From assembly GCA_965197495.1 (NCBI GenBank), contig OZ240210.1:620001-684000 (forward strand): a DNA stretch of 64,000 nucleotides. The letters are read 5' to 3'. A model generated the notes under the pieces. It made no database searches and had not been told where the DNA came from. It saw only the letters and a list, made by a program, of their open reading frames with translations. This DNA is from SMYC01 sp965197495 (GTDB lineage Bacteria; Acidobacteriota; Vicinamibacteria; Marinacidobacterales; SMYC01). The translations under genes were made by a program, and so were the position numbers. Shown here piece after piece: positions 8,832 to 16,058 of the stretch. Numbering within the stretch: position 1 is the stretch's first letter; every line of letters starts with the position of its first letter.

Positions 8832-9545
8832 ATGACTTGGATTGCTGGCGTCGATGGCTGCAAGGCAGGCTGGGTCGTCGTCCGGCTCGAGCTGGATTCT
8901 CGTAGCATAGCGATTGACGTCGTGGACGGGATCTCCGTGGTTCTCGACTCGGAGAACCCGCCCGAGATTCTGTGTATCGATGTTCCGATCGGACTTCTGG
9001 ACGAGGCGGTTCGTGGGGGGCGAGAGTGCGACAAAGCGGCGAGAAAACTTCTTGGAAGCCCTCGTTCGAGTAGCGTCTTTTCGGCTCCAGCACGCCCGGC
9101 TCTCAAGGGCCGAAGCTTCGAGGAAGCGCTTCGTCTGAATCGCGAATCGTCCGCGCACGCCGTGGATATCAGTCAACAGTGCTTCGGTATCATTCCTAAG
9201 ATTCGGGAAGTCGACGACTACATGACTCCTGAACTGCAGGGGCGGGTTGTTGAGGTCCATCCCGAGCTGGTCTTTTACGAAATGAGTGGTGGCAAATCGG
9301 TCAAAGAGGGCAAGAAGTCCAAAGGGGGCCTTGCACATCGGCTGGAGTTGTTGGCAGAGGCTTTCGACTTCAACGCGTCGGAGCTAGTGGAGAATCACCG
9401 GAGCTCGAAAGTGGCTCGGGACGATATCGTGGACGCAATGGCCGCGTGTTGGACCGCGGAGCGCATTTTGAAAGGGGAAGAGGTCCGCGTGCCCAACGAG
9501 CCCGTTCGGGATTCGAAAGGGTTGCTGATGGAAATCGTGCGCTAG
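8832..9545 (+). CDS. DUF429 domain protein
   Basis: The 237-aa protein begins MTWIAGVDGCKAGWVVV, the signature start of DUF429, an RNase H-like fold with acidic residues at strand ends. CIDVPIGL (about residue 55), the RGGRECDKAARKLLG segment, SVFSAPARPAL and KVARDDIVDAMAACWTA near the C-terminus match the family. Biochemical activity is unproven; a nuclease or nucleotide-related role is often suggested. A GAGGGAAA ribosome site precedes the ATG. The gap of 12 bp from the HNH gene suggests co-transcription. Confidence 0.88.
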   Translation: MTWIAGVDGCKAGWVVVRLELDSRSIAIDVVDGISVVLDSENPPEILCIDVPIGLLDEAVRGGRECDKAARKLLGSPRSSSVFSAPARPALKGRSFEEALRLNRESSAHAVDISQQCFGIIPKIREVDDYMTPELQGRVVEVHPELVFYEMSGGKSVKEGKKSKGGLAHRLELLAEAFDFNASELVENHRSSKVARDDIVDAMAACWTAERILKGEEVRVPNEPVRDSKGLLMEIVR

Positions 9546-9557
9546 TCTCCTTCAGTC

Positions 9558-10403
9558 CTACTCTCCCGCGATAGTCTCCGCGAGCCACGCTGTTAACTCG
9601 GGGTAGACCGCAAGGTCGAGGACGAACTCTTGCCCTTTTGCGACGACACTCAGATGAGCGCGTTGGCCCTTCAGCGTCCAACGGTCTAATGAGCCGTGAT
9701 ACGTCAAAGGAGGTCGTCCGCTCGGTAGGAACCCGCTGGGCAAGGACCATTCCGAGGCATTCTTCGCCCCTTGCGCGGTTAGGCGTCGCTTGTCCGAGGC
9801 GAATTCGAAAACGCCAAACCCGCGAATCGCGCCTACATCTACGCCTGGCAACGAGAGTGCCTTATTCGCGACGTAGAGCGTGTTCGTCGGATCTGGCGGG
9901 AATGCTAGGTGAGGATGGGCTTGGGCCCATCGCCACTCGCTACCACCGCTACGAACGTCGTCGTCGACTGGAGCTACGTCGCCGACCTGCAGCCAGCCCC
10001 AAACATGATGTTCTGGCCGTCCCAATTTCCTCAACTCGTCGTCTACTGGCTGAAACGAGCCCCAGAAGAGGAAGACGTCGCCAACGCCGACGCCTTGATT
10101 TCGAAGGTGACCTTGAGCGGCTCTGTGTTGACCCAACGTTGCCCGCCATCCTGGATTTCGAGGAGCTAGGTTTCTCGCAAGATCTGGGTCGAGGTGTGCG
10201 CGATAGTCGCTTCTCTGTTTGCCGCGAGTCAGTTTTGCGACGACGTCTCCAAGGTTGCGCCCGCGCCAGGTCAGGTCTTTGTAGCGCACCGGCGAACGCT
10301 TGTCCGGGATCGGAAGGGAGATCATCGAGCCGTCCGTGAAAATGGGACTCGGGCATCCGCCGCTCGACGAGTCGAATCCCTTCCGGCTCAAGATTAGCCG
10401 CAT
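9558..10403 (-). CDS. NMAD3-like protein (nucleotide modification associated domain 3)
   Basis: The protein (281 aa) starts MRLILSRKGFDSSSGGCPSPI and continues DGSMISLPIPDK. This strongly resembles the start of the NMAD3 family, proposed from genome context to act in DNA base modification. Further conserved-looking blocks are HLDPDL, GQHRAAQGHLRNQGVGVGDVFLFWG, HVWGWLQVGDV, TLYVANKAL and the ending SEWSLPSGFLP. It converges with DUF429, 12 bp between stops. The upstream edge overlaps the end of a gene fragment by about 10 bp. Likely role, by inference only: modification or recognition of modified DNA. Confidence 0.75.
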   Translation of the reverse strand: MRLILSRKGFDSSSGGCPSPIFTDGSMISLPIPDKRSPVRYKDLTWRGRNLGDVVAKLTRGKQRSDYRAHLDPDLARNLAPRNPGWRATLGQHRAAQGHLRNQGVGVGDVFLFWGSFQPVDDELRKLGRPEHHVWGWLQVGDVAPVDDDVRSGGSEWRWAQAHPHLAFPPDPTNTLYVANKALSLPGVDVGAIRGFGVFEFASDKRRLTAQGAKNASEWSLPSGFLPSGRPPLTYHGSLDRWTLKGQRAHLSVVAKGQEFVLDLAVYPELTAWLAETIAGE

Positions 10404-10594
10404 CGCGTCTTTCCCGGTTGCCAGGAGGTGTCGTCCGTGGGCCAGTGCCTCGGTTGGCCCCGAATACCTTGTGGTCGAGCTTTCAAAAAATCGAGGAGAG
10501 CCGACTTCTCCTCATCAGTGAAGTTCACGCGGTTGAACCGAGCGGGCGGTTGAAAGGCGACGTGCGCGGGAGTGCCATGTGTCACCGAGACGAC
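10394..10594 (-). pseudogene. C-terminal fragment resembling a cytochrome c-type protein
   Basis: About 65 residues remain, with NFTDEEKSALLDFLKA in the middle. That resembles the last helix of many c-type cytochromes and di-haem peroxidases. No CxxCH motif is left. The upstream part is cut at 10594 by a type A IS end. The stop codon lies inside the start region of the NMAD3-like gene. Identification rests on one motif and is weak. Confidence 0.35.
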
Positions 10595-11245
10595 CCCGTC
10601 CTGTGCCAAAACTCGGCCCTTTTTAAAAGACTATAAATCAGTAACTTAGTGTCTGTGTTTGCGACCGTGCCAAGGGCCTTAGACTTTACAATCGTCTGGC
10701 CCGCCAGGTGTGCCTTCTATTTATTCATCCGCGCGCCCCGACCTTGATTAGTCCCCGGTCTGCCGGCACCATGCCTGCATGATTTCGTCGCTGGTTCCCG
10801 CTCTCATCTCTGCCTTCAAGGTCGGTGGCCTGGCGGCGACAGCGTGCAGGATTTCCACCGCGTCGAAGACGAGTTCGCAGGATGTCACTCTCATAGCTGT
10901 CTGCCCATCGATACGCGATCTTCTTTTTGCGGATCACAACAGTCCGACCTGGACCGGCATTCAATCGTCGAGTACTAGCCATTTTAGATAACGCCGAAGG
11001 TCCCCGCCGAGGTCGAGTCACTTCTTTGTTTTAGGGTTTCCAGCCGAGACCGGCTAGCTCCATACTGCACCATCCGCCACCCCGTCCTGTGCCAAAACTC
11101 GGCCCTTTTGAAATAGACCATAAACCAGCAGCATAGTGTCTGTGTTTGCGACTGGGCCAAGGCGGCGCGAAGGCGGTAGGGTCGAGAGCTGGCGTGGTGC
11201 TCCGTAGGCGCGGCCTATCTGTTTCTCCCCGTTTCCTGTGGGAGT
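10595..11245. repeat. Mosaic of IS ends: A, B, scrap, A, inverted group II intron 3' end
   Basis: Type A end at 10595-10680. Type B end and the first codons of its integrase (ATGATTTCGTCG) at 10712-10820. At 10910-10945 there is an inverted-type scrap containing TTTTTGCGGATCACAAC from a type C element. At 11040-11083, CAGCCGAGACCGGCTAGCTCC has a relative at 50738. A second type A end is at 11083-11162. An inverted group II intron 3' end (GGTAGGGTCGAGAGCTGG) covers 11164-11245. No gene of its own was seen. Confidence 0.6.
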
Positions 11246-11339
11246 TGTGACCCGCAAAAAAGAAAACCGGCCAGAAGCAGCCGACTATGGTAGGTCTAAC
11301 CGGCGTAATCAACGCCGGATCGACTTTTTGCGGAGCACA
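11246..11339 (+). repeat. Type C MITE, 94 bp, ends TGTGA/GCACA
   Basis: Starts TGTGACCCGCAAAAAAG and ends CTTTTTGCGGAGCACA, giving inverted ends of about 15 bp. Near-identical copies are at 39032-39126 and, degenerate, at 28968-29066. A mini version is at 21976-22033, and single ends are at 33876, 61487, 61993, 62800 and 63553. It has no coding capacity. Confidence 0.7.
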
Positions 11340-11754
11340 GGTTGGCCGGAACGTCGGTTTGGACGGTTTGGACTTCGCCAGCTTACGGCGGGTCTGGGAG
11401 CAGACCTTTGGGGCTGCTCCTCCAAGCTCGCTCTCGCGTGTTTTCCTGCGCCGCGTTCTCTTGCACGAACGCCAGTGCCGGACCCATGGCGGGCTTTCGG
11501 CCGCAACCCGGCGCGCTCTGGCTGCCATGGCGAACGAGACACCAAGCTCCGGCGCTCCCGCAGGGTCCGTTTCTGCCGGCACCCATCTCGTCCGCGAGTG
11601 GAATGGCCGTACCTACCAGGTCGAGGTAATCGACAACGGCTATCGGTTCGATGGCAAAACCTATCCGTCCCTCACCGCCATCACAAAGCGAATCACCGGC
11701 ACCCACTGGTCTGGACTACGCTTTTTTGGTCTGACGCCCAAGCGCAAGGCCTAA
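11340..11754 (+). pseudogene. DUF2924 protein, 5' truncated copy
   Basis: The DUF2924 region (DFASLRRVWEQTFGAAPPSSLSR, LLHERQCRTHGGLSAATRRAL, HLVREWNGRTYQVEVIDNGYRFDGKTYPSL and ITGTHWSGLRFFGL) is nearly identical to the complete copy at 47827-48258. The first 5 or so native codons have been replaced by the type C MITE. DUF2924 genes regularly precede a large serine recombinase, as here with 1 bp between stop and start, and probably assist it. The recombinase partner is itself truncated. Confidence 0.8.
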
Positions 11755-11755
11755 C

Positions 11756-11935
11756 ATGAAGAAAATCCGCTGTGCCATCTATACGCGAAAGAGCGCGGAA
11801 GAAGGTCTCGAGCAGGATTTCAACTCCCTCGATGCGCAGCGAGAAGCCTGCGCCGCGTATATCGCGAGCCACAAGGCGGAGGGCTGGGTGCTGCTGCCAA
11901 CCGTCTACGAGGACGCGGGGCTCTCGGGAGGAACC
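11756..11935 (+). pseudogene. Large serine recombinase, N-terminal fragment
   Basis: The fragment runs from MKKIRCAIYTRKSAEEGLEQ to VYEDAGLSGGT, about 60 residues. It includes the catalytic serine in YTRKS and the SLDAQREAC segment. At 11936 the frame enters a type A IS end and stops. It matches the complete recombinase at 48260-49921 closely, with small differences (DFNSLDAQ rather than EFNSLDAQ), so the two copies have diverged slightly. Not functional. Confidence 0.9.
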
Positions 11936-12057
11936 CCGTCTTGTGCCAAAACCTCGGCCCTTTTGAAATAGACCATAAATCAGCAGCTTAGTGTCTATGT
12001 TTGCGACCGGGCCAAGGCGACGCAAGGGTCTTGAGTTCGTTTGTATTTTTGGACACG
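11936..12057 (+). repeat. Type A IS end followed by a TGTCC-type inverted end scrap
   Basis: CCCCGTCTTGTGCCAAAACC (a slightly mutated type A end) to about 12020. Then CTTGAGTTCGTTTGTATTTTTGGACAC at 12030-12056, which matches the right end of the small element at 35445-35563. The second terminus lies directly before the group II intron start. Confidence 0.55.
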
Positions 12058-12058
12058 A

Positions 12059-12957
12059 GTGCGTCCAGCGAAGGCTGGTATGTTCAGTGGGAGAGAGTCC
12101 CACCGGGGAAAAAGTTAGCGCCCCGTAGCTTGAGTCACGTTCGTGGAGGAAACGAGACGGATGAAGCTGACTGACAAAGCCATCTTGAGGATGGTGAGCG
12201 AGTCACCGGGCCGTAACACAAGTGAACCCATAGGTGGCCCCGACAAAAAAATAGACCCCAAAGGCCGAGTTTTCTCGTGTCGGACGAAGGCAACAGGATG
12301 TGTCGCCAGACATCTGATGAGGCACATCCCTGTGGCGGGGTGGTAGGGACAGCACGGTGACAAGGACATGCCAAGCAACTGGAGAAGCCGTCCTCGTCCC
12401 GTCGAGAAATCGACGGAGCAAGGTAGACCGCATAACCGGAGGCCCCGGGAAAACGGTCGAAGACGAGACGGTGGCGGCTGGGTCCGTAGTAGCGTTGAAA
12501 CGGGGCAACGCCCGTGGAGCAAAGGGGCCCTGCTGCACACAACTCCTTCGTCAACAAGCGAGGCAGGGGTGAGATGACAAAATCACCCATCACTCTGCAG
12601 GAGCTGAGACGAAGGATATACGTCAAGGCGAAGGCCGAGAATTCTTGGCGCTTCTTGCGCCAAGGTTTCGGCTGGAAGCGATGGAGTAGGCGATGGATGT
12701 AGGCGACTGTCGGACTGTTCGATTACCGAGTTCGATATCTCGTAGATTGGCCGAAAGACGCCCCGGCTCGATAGGTCACATAACCCTTCGCGGGAAGTGT
12801 GCAGGAGCGCGTAGTGCGGGAAAGCCGCACGCTGCGTGCGATGTGGCGGGGGCTGGAAACGGACTTACGGTGCGGCTAGTGAGGCACTCCCACAGGAAAC
12901 GGGAGAAACAGATAAGCCGCGCCTACGGAGCACCGCGCCAGCCCTCGACCCTACCGC
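12059..12957 (+). mobile_element. Group II intron with a collapsed reverse transcriptase ORF
   Basis: The 5' end GTGCGTCCAG fits the GUGYG start of group II introns. About 510 bp of structured sequence follow. An ORF then starts at 12574 with MTKSPITLQELRRRIYVKAKAENSWRF, the usual N-terminus of an intron reverse transcriptase/maturase. It jumps straight to LRQGFGWKRWSRRWM, a stop, and ATVGLFDYRVRYLVDWPKDAPAR, the usual C-terminus. The whole polymerase domain is missing. Domain V with its GAAA tetraloop is at about 12808-12845 and the 3' end is CTCGACCCTACCG. The ribozyme parts look present, so it could move only with a maturase supplied from elsewhere. Confidence 0.75.
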
Positions 12958-13239
12958 GGAACGCAGATGGACGGTCCAGCGGGCTTGCGGCAGGCGCTTG
13001 TGAACCTTTCAGACACTTTTATCACGAGCTTCACCGAAAGCCTCATGACCTATGCGCTGGGGCGGAGAGTCGAGTATTATGACATGCCCGCGGTGCGTGC
13101 GATCGCTCTCGAGGCCGCGCACAACGGCAACCGCATGTCCTCTTTCATTTTTGGCATTGTGAACAGCGCGGCGTTCCAGATGAAGAAGTCGGAAAACACC
13201 GAACCGACCACGGTGGTGGGAGAATCGGGTCCGCCTTAG
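12958..13239 (+). pseudogene. DUF1585 C-terminal fragment, copy 2
   Basis: Nearly identical to copy 1 at 2204-2481 (one visible change: NSAAFQMKK rather than NSAVFQMKK). It again starts at the group II intron 3' end. The arrangement intron - DUF1585 tail - DUF1552 is the same in both copies, so the block was duplicated after the intron was in place. Only the tail of the gene is here. Confidence 0.8.
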
Positions 13240-13285
13240 AATACGAGCCGGCTCCAGAAGGCCTAAAAAGAATGTACATTACTAA

Positions 13286-13474
13286 CCCTAATCGCAAAAT
13301 CTTCGAAGCACGAAAACGCGAAACAGCCGCACTGGGCGCAGGCGAGAAGCTCGTGCTGGGGCACCCGCTCGCCGCCACTATAGGTGATTCTGCACGGTGT
13401 ATGCAGAACCTGGAAAAGGTGCTATTCACGGGGCCAAAGACCTCAGACACGGTGACGTTTATTTGCGATTAGGG
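13286..13474. mobile_element. 189-bp MITE of the IS1380 type, with CTAA target duplication
   Basis: Inverted ends CCCTAATCGCAAAA and TTTGCGATTAGGG are flanked by CTAA at 13282-13285 and 13475-13478. DUF1552 copy 1 has a single CTAA at the matching place (2524-2527), so this is a clean insertion with the empty site in the same window. The IS1380 element at 24522-26030 has the same terminal CCCTAATCG and the same CTAA duplication and is the obvious source of transposase. Confidence 0.9.
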
Positions 13475-13512
13475 CTAACAAGCATATCTCTCGCCGCGCG
13501 ATACTTCGGGGC

Positions 13513-14838
13513 ATGGGCGCGGCGGTGTCACTGCCGTTGCTCGAAGCCATGGTGCCGGCCCGGAGCGCGTTTGGCAAGCCGACAGCTGACCCGGCTCGCC
13601 TGGTGTGCATCGAAATGGTCCACGGTTCGGCCGGCAGCACCAAATACGGGATAGAAAAGAACCTGTGGGCGCCGGCGGCCGAAGGCAGTGCGTTCGACCT
13701 CACCCCGAGCAGCTTGAGTCCGCTCGAGCCGTTTCGGGATTACTTGACGATCGTCAGCAACACGGACGTACGCAATGCCGAGGCCTTCACGCTGCCCGAG
13801 ATAGGCGGCGACCATTTTCGTTCGAGCGCGGTGTTCCTGACGCAGTCTCACCCGAAGCAGACAGAAGGCTCGGACGTCCACGTTGGGACGTCGATGGATC
13901 AGCTCTACGCCCGGCGGTTCGGTCAAGACACGCCCATTCCGTCGATGCAGCTCGCGATCGAGAACGTGAACCAGGCGGGCGGATGCCAATACGGTTATGC
14001 CTGTACCTACACGGACGCGATCAGCTGGGCGTCGCCGACCGATCCGCTCCCGATGATCAGGAACCCCCGGGTCGTTTTCGACCAGATGTTCGGCTCCGGC
14101 GGAACGCCGGAAGAGCGGGCAGCCAGGCGCCGGACCGATCGCAGCATTCTTGACTATGTCACCAACCAGGTGGCTAGTTTGAAGAACGACCTGGAGCCGG
14201 CCGACCGCAACCGGCTCGACGATTATCTCGAGAACATTCGCGAGATCGAGCGGCGGATCCAGAGGATCGAGGCGCAAAACGCGAGCGGGGAGGAGAGAGA
14301 GCTGCCCGATGCGCCCGTCGGTGTGCCGGACTCGTTCGATGAGCACGTCAAGTTGATGTTCGACCTGCAAGCGGCAGCGTTCGCGTCGGACATTACTCGG
14401 GTGTTCGCGTTCAAGATGGGGCGAGACGTTTCGGGCCGTGTCTACCCGGAGACCGGCGTCAACACTGGGTTTCACCCGGCCTCGCATCACGGCGAGCGAG
14501 AGGAGCGGATCGAGGAGTTCGCGAAGATCAACCGGTACCACGTCAGCACCATCCCGTACTTCCTCGAAAGGCTCCGTGACACACCCGAGGGCGACTCGAA
14601 TCTCTTGGAAAAGGCGTTGATCCTCTACGGCTCTCCAATGGGCAACCCGCACGTTCACAACCACAAGCGCTGTCCGCTCTTTTTGGCTGGCCACGGCAAT
14701 GGCCACTTCAAGGGCAACCTCCACGTCAAAGGCGCGGATGGTACGCCGATGGCGAACACGATGTTGACCGTGCTGCGCCGACTCGGACTCGACGAGCTCG
14801 AGAGCTTTGGTGACAGCACGGGGGAGATGGCGATCTGA
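13513..14838 (+). CDS. DUF1552 protein, copy 2, full body but start separated by a MITE
   Basis: The 441-residue frame is the only complete DUF1552 body of the three copies. GAAVSLPLLEAMVPARSAFG (signal remnant) precedes VCIEMVHGSAGSTKYGIEKNLW, FRDYLTIVSNTDVRNAEAF, GGDHFRSSAVFLTQ, IPSMQLAIENVNQAGGC and the C-terminal FHPASHHG, NLLEKALILYGSPMGNPH and FGDSTGEMAI. The MITE at 13286-13474 lies between codon 5 of the original start and the Tat motif (ISRRAILRG at 13487-13510). Translation would have to begin at ATG 13513, losing the twin arginines, so export is unlikely. The function of the family is unknown. Confidence 0.75.
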   Translation: MGAAVSLPLLEAMVPARSAFGKPTADPARLVCIEMVHGSAGSTKYGIEKNLWAPAAEGSAFDLTPSSLSPLEPFRDYLTIVSNTDVRNAEAFTLPEIGGDHFRSSAVFLTQSHPKQTEGSDVHVGTSMDQLYARRFGQDTPIPSMQLAIENVNQAGGCQYGYACTYTDAISWASPTDPLPMIRNPRVVFDQMFGSGGTPEERAARRRTDRSILDYVTNQVASLKNDLEPADRNRLDDYLENIREIERRIQRIEAQNASGEERELPDAPVGVPDSFDEHVKLMFDLQAAAFASDITRVFAFKMGRDVSGRVYPETGVNTGFHPASHHGEREERIEEFAKINRYHVSTIPYFLERLRDTPEGDSNLLEKALILYGSPMGNPHVHNHKRCPLFLAGHGNGHFKGNLHVKGADGTPMANTMLTVLRRLGLDELESFGDSTGEMAI

Positions 14839-15122
14839 CACAAAGGTCAGTGGAGCGACTTGTCCCTTCCATAAACTCGAGCTGTATGAGATTGGCGCAC
14901 CTCCTGCAACCAGGATGCTTTGGTCGTCTTCATGTAGGACGTTTTAAGAGCCGGCGTCGGCTCTACTCAGGGGTAGAGGTGTAAGCTGGTGCGAAGTCCG
15001 GCAGCCGTTCCGAGCGGACCGGCTCAAGCAGCGGCGTGTCGAGTGTAATAATGATGGAGACCACCGACCTTTGGAATGGCTCTCACTTTGCCCATCGCCG
15101 GTGACTCTACCCCGTCCTGTGC
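14839..15122 (+). repeat. Flank shared by all three DUF1552 copies, cut by a type A end
   Basis: The sequence CTTGTCCCTTCCATAAACTC, GAGCCGGCGTCGGCTCTACTC (a perfect hairpin, GAGCCG/CGGCTC) and the end of the integrase remnant match 3401-3660 and 45926-46190. At 15113 it switches to the first bases of a type A end (CCCGTCCTGTGC) and then to a type D MITE. The hairpin may be a terminator for DUF1552. Confidence 0.55.
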
Positions 15123-15289
15123 GGTGCTTGCGCTGTTTACTGTTGGTGATGTGTACGCATCCCTTTGCAGAAGACGCACTTACGCTCCATTTAGCGCGCA
15201 GCGAAGGTCACGAGCGCTATTTTGGCTGTAACCTAACGCACTGTAAAGTCTTAGCGTCATTCTCACCAACACTTGATGGCGGAAGCACC
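15123..15289 (-). repeat. Type D MITE, 167 bp, GGTGCTT inverted ends
   Basis: Outer ends GGTGCTTGCGCTGTTTACTG and, inverted, GGTGCTTCCGCCATCAAGTG align over about 35 bp as imperfect inverted repeats. Other complete copies are at 33708-33872, 40036-40201 and 44957-45122. Halves lie at 8173 and 38483. There is no ORF, and no target duplication is obvious. Confidence 0.75.
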
Positions 15290-15753
15290 GAACTACCTTC
15301 CGATGCCTCGGGGTTGGGTGGCCGCGGGGAGTCTGCGTACCGCCCGCTCGTATCAGCCCGGAACCACCGCCATAGTAGGGTGGCGCCGCTTTGGGGTTGG
15401 GTCGTAGCCGCGGGGGGTCTGCGTACCACTCGCTGGTGAACGACACGAAGACTCCAGTCGTAGTCCAGCGGAACCTGCCTTCCTCCGTCTCGAGACTCTT
15501 GCAAAAAACTGACGTGACCCCACGGTGAGTACCACGCTGACAAGGTGTCTCTTCTATTTATTCATCCGCGCGCAGTGTTAATTGGTTTTCCCACCACCCT
15601 GTCCCTTCCATAAATTCGAGCTGCATGAGATTGGTGAACTGCCTACAACCAGGATGGAGTAGGCGTGGAACGCGTGGTGCTCGCGGTCAAGTGAGAGAGT
15701 GGCCGGCTTCGGCGGGAAGGGAGGTGACTCTGAACGACGCGGCCTAAATCAAC
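15290..15753. other. Non-coding repeat scraps
   Basis: Positions 15300-15420 hold an internal duplication (GGGGTTGGGTGGCCGCGGGGAGTCTGCGTACC is echoed as GGGGTTGGGTCGTAGCCGCG.. with CTGCGTACC). A type B end scrap is at 15549-15572 and a TGTCCCTTCCATAAATTCGA scrap at 15599. No gene recognised. Confidence 0.45.
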
Positions 15754-15775
15754 TTAGACGAACCGGGTGTCGGAG

Positions 15776-15915
15776 AATTCAAAGCGCACTTGCTCATTCA
15801 CGATCTCGACACGAAAATCTCTCTCTTCGTGATCGATTGGCTCCGCCTCGCCATAATCAACCCCCCGACCATGTTCGATTTGGTAAAGCAATGCGACTAC
15901 ATGAGGATCGTTCAT
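15776..15915 (-). pseudogene. Hypothetical RM-linked protein, N-terminal fragment (copy 1)
   Basis: MNDPHVVALLYQIEHGRGVDYGEAEP and HEERDFRVEIVNEQVRFEF match the first 45 residues of the longer protein at 40202-40587. After that the frame diverges and ends. The start is taken at MNDP, as in the other copy, although the frame is open further upstream. It lies downstream of hsdS in both RM loci and was duplicated with them. Function unknown. Confidence 0.6.
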
Positions 15916-16058
15916 TGAACTACCCCGGGAATGTGTGCCGAGGTCCTTGGAAAAAGAACGGCGCTCCTCCACTTCGTCATCACGTGGCTCTCGAGTTCCC
16001 TTCGTTCGGTCATCATGCTTCTATCTTCGAACCATCAGCGGAATCGCTACGCCACAAA

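Noticed and set aside
10725..11021. Small basic protein on the minus strand that looks like a toxin or regulator
   Set aside because: Most of it is type B and type C IS-end sequence read in reverse (AGMVPADRGLIK and VIRKKK), and the same translations occur at other repeat copies.
12135..12626. 163-aa minus-strand frame in the intron 5' region
   Set aside because: It covers structured group II intron RNA sequence, which often yields spurious open frames.
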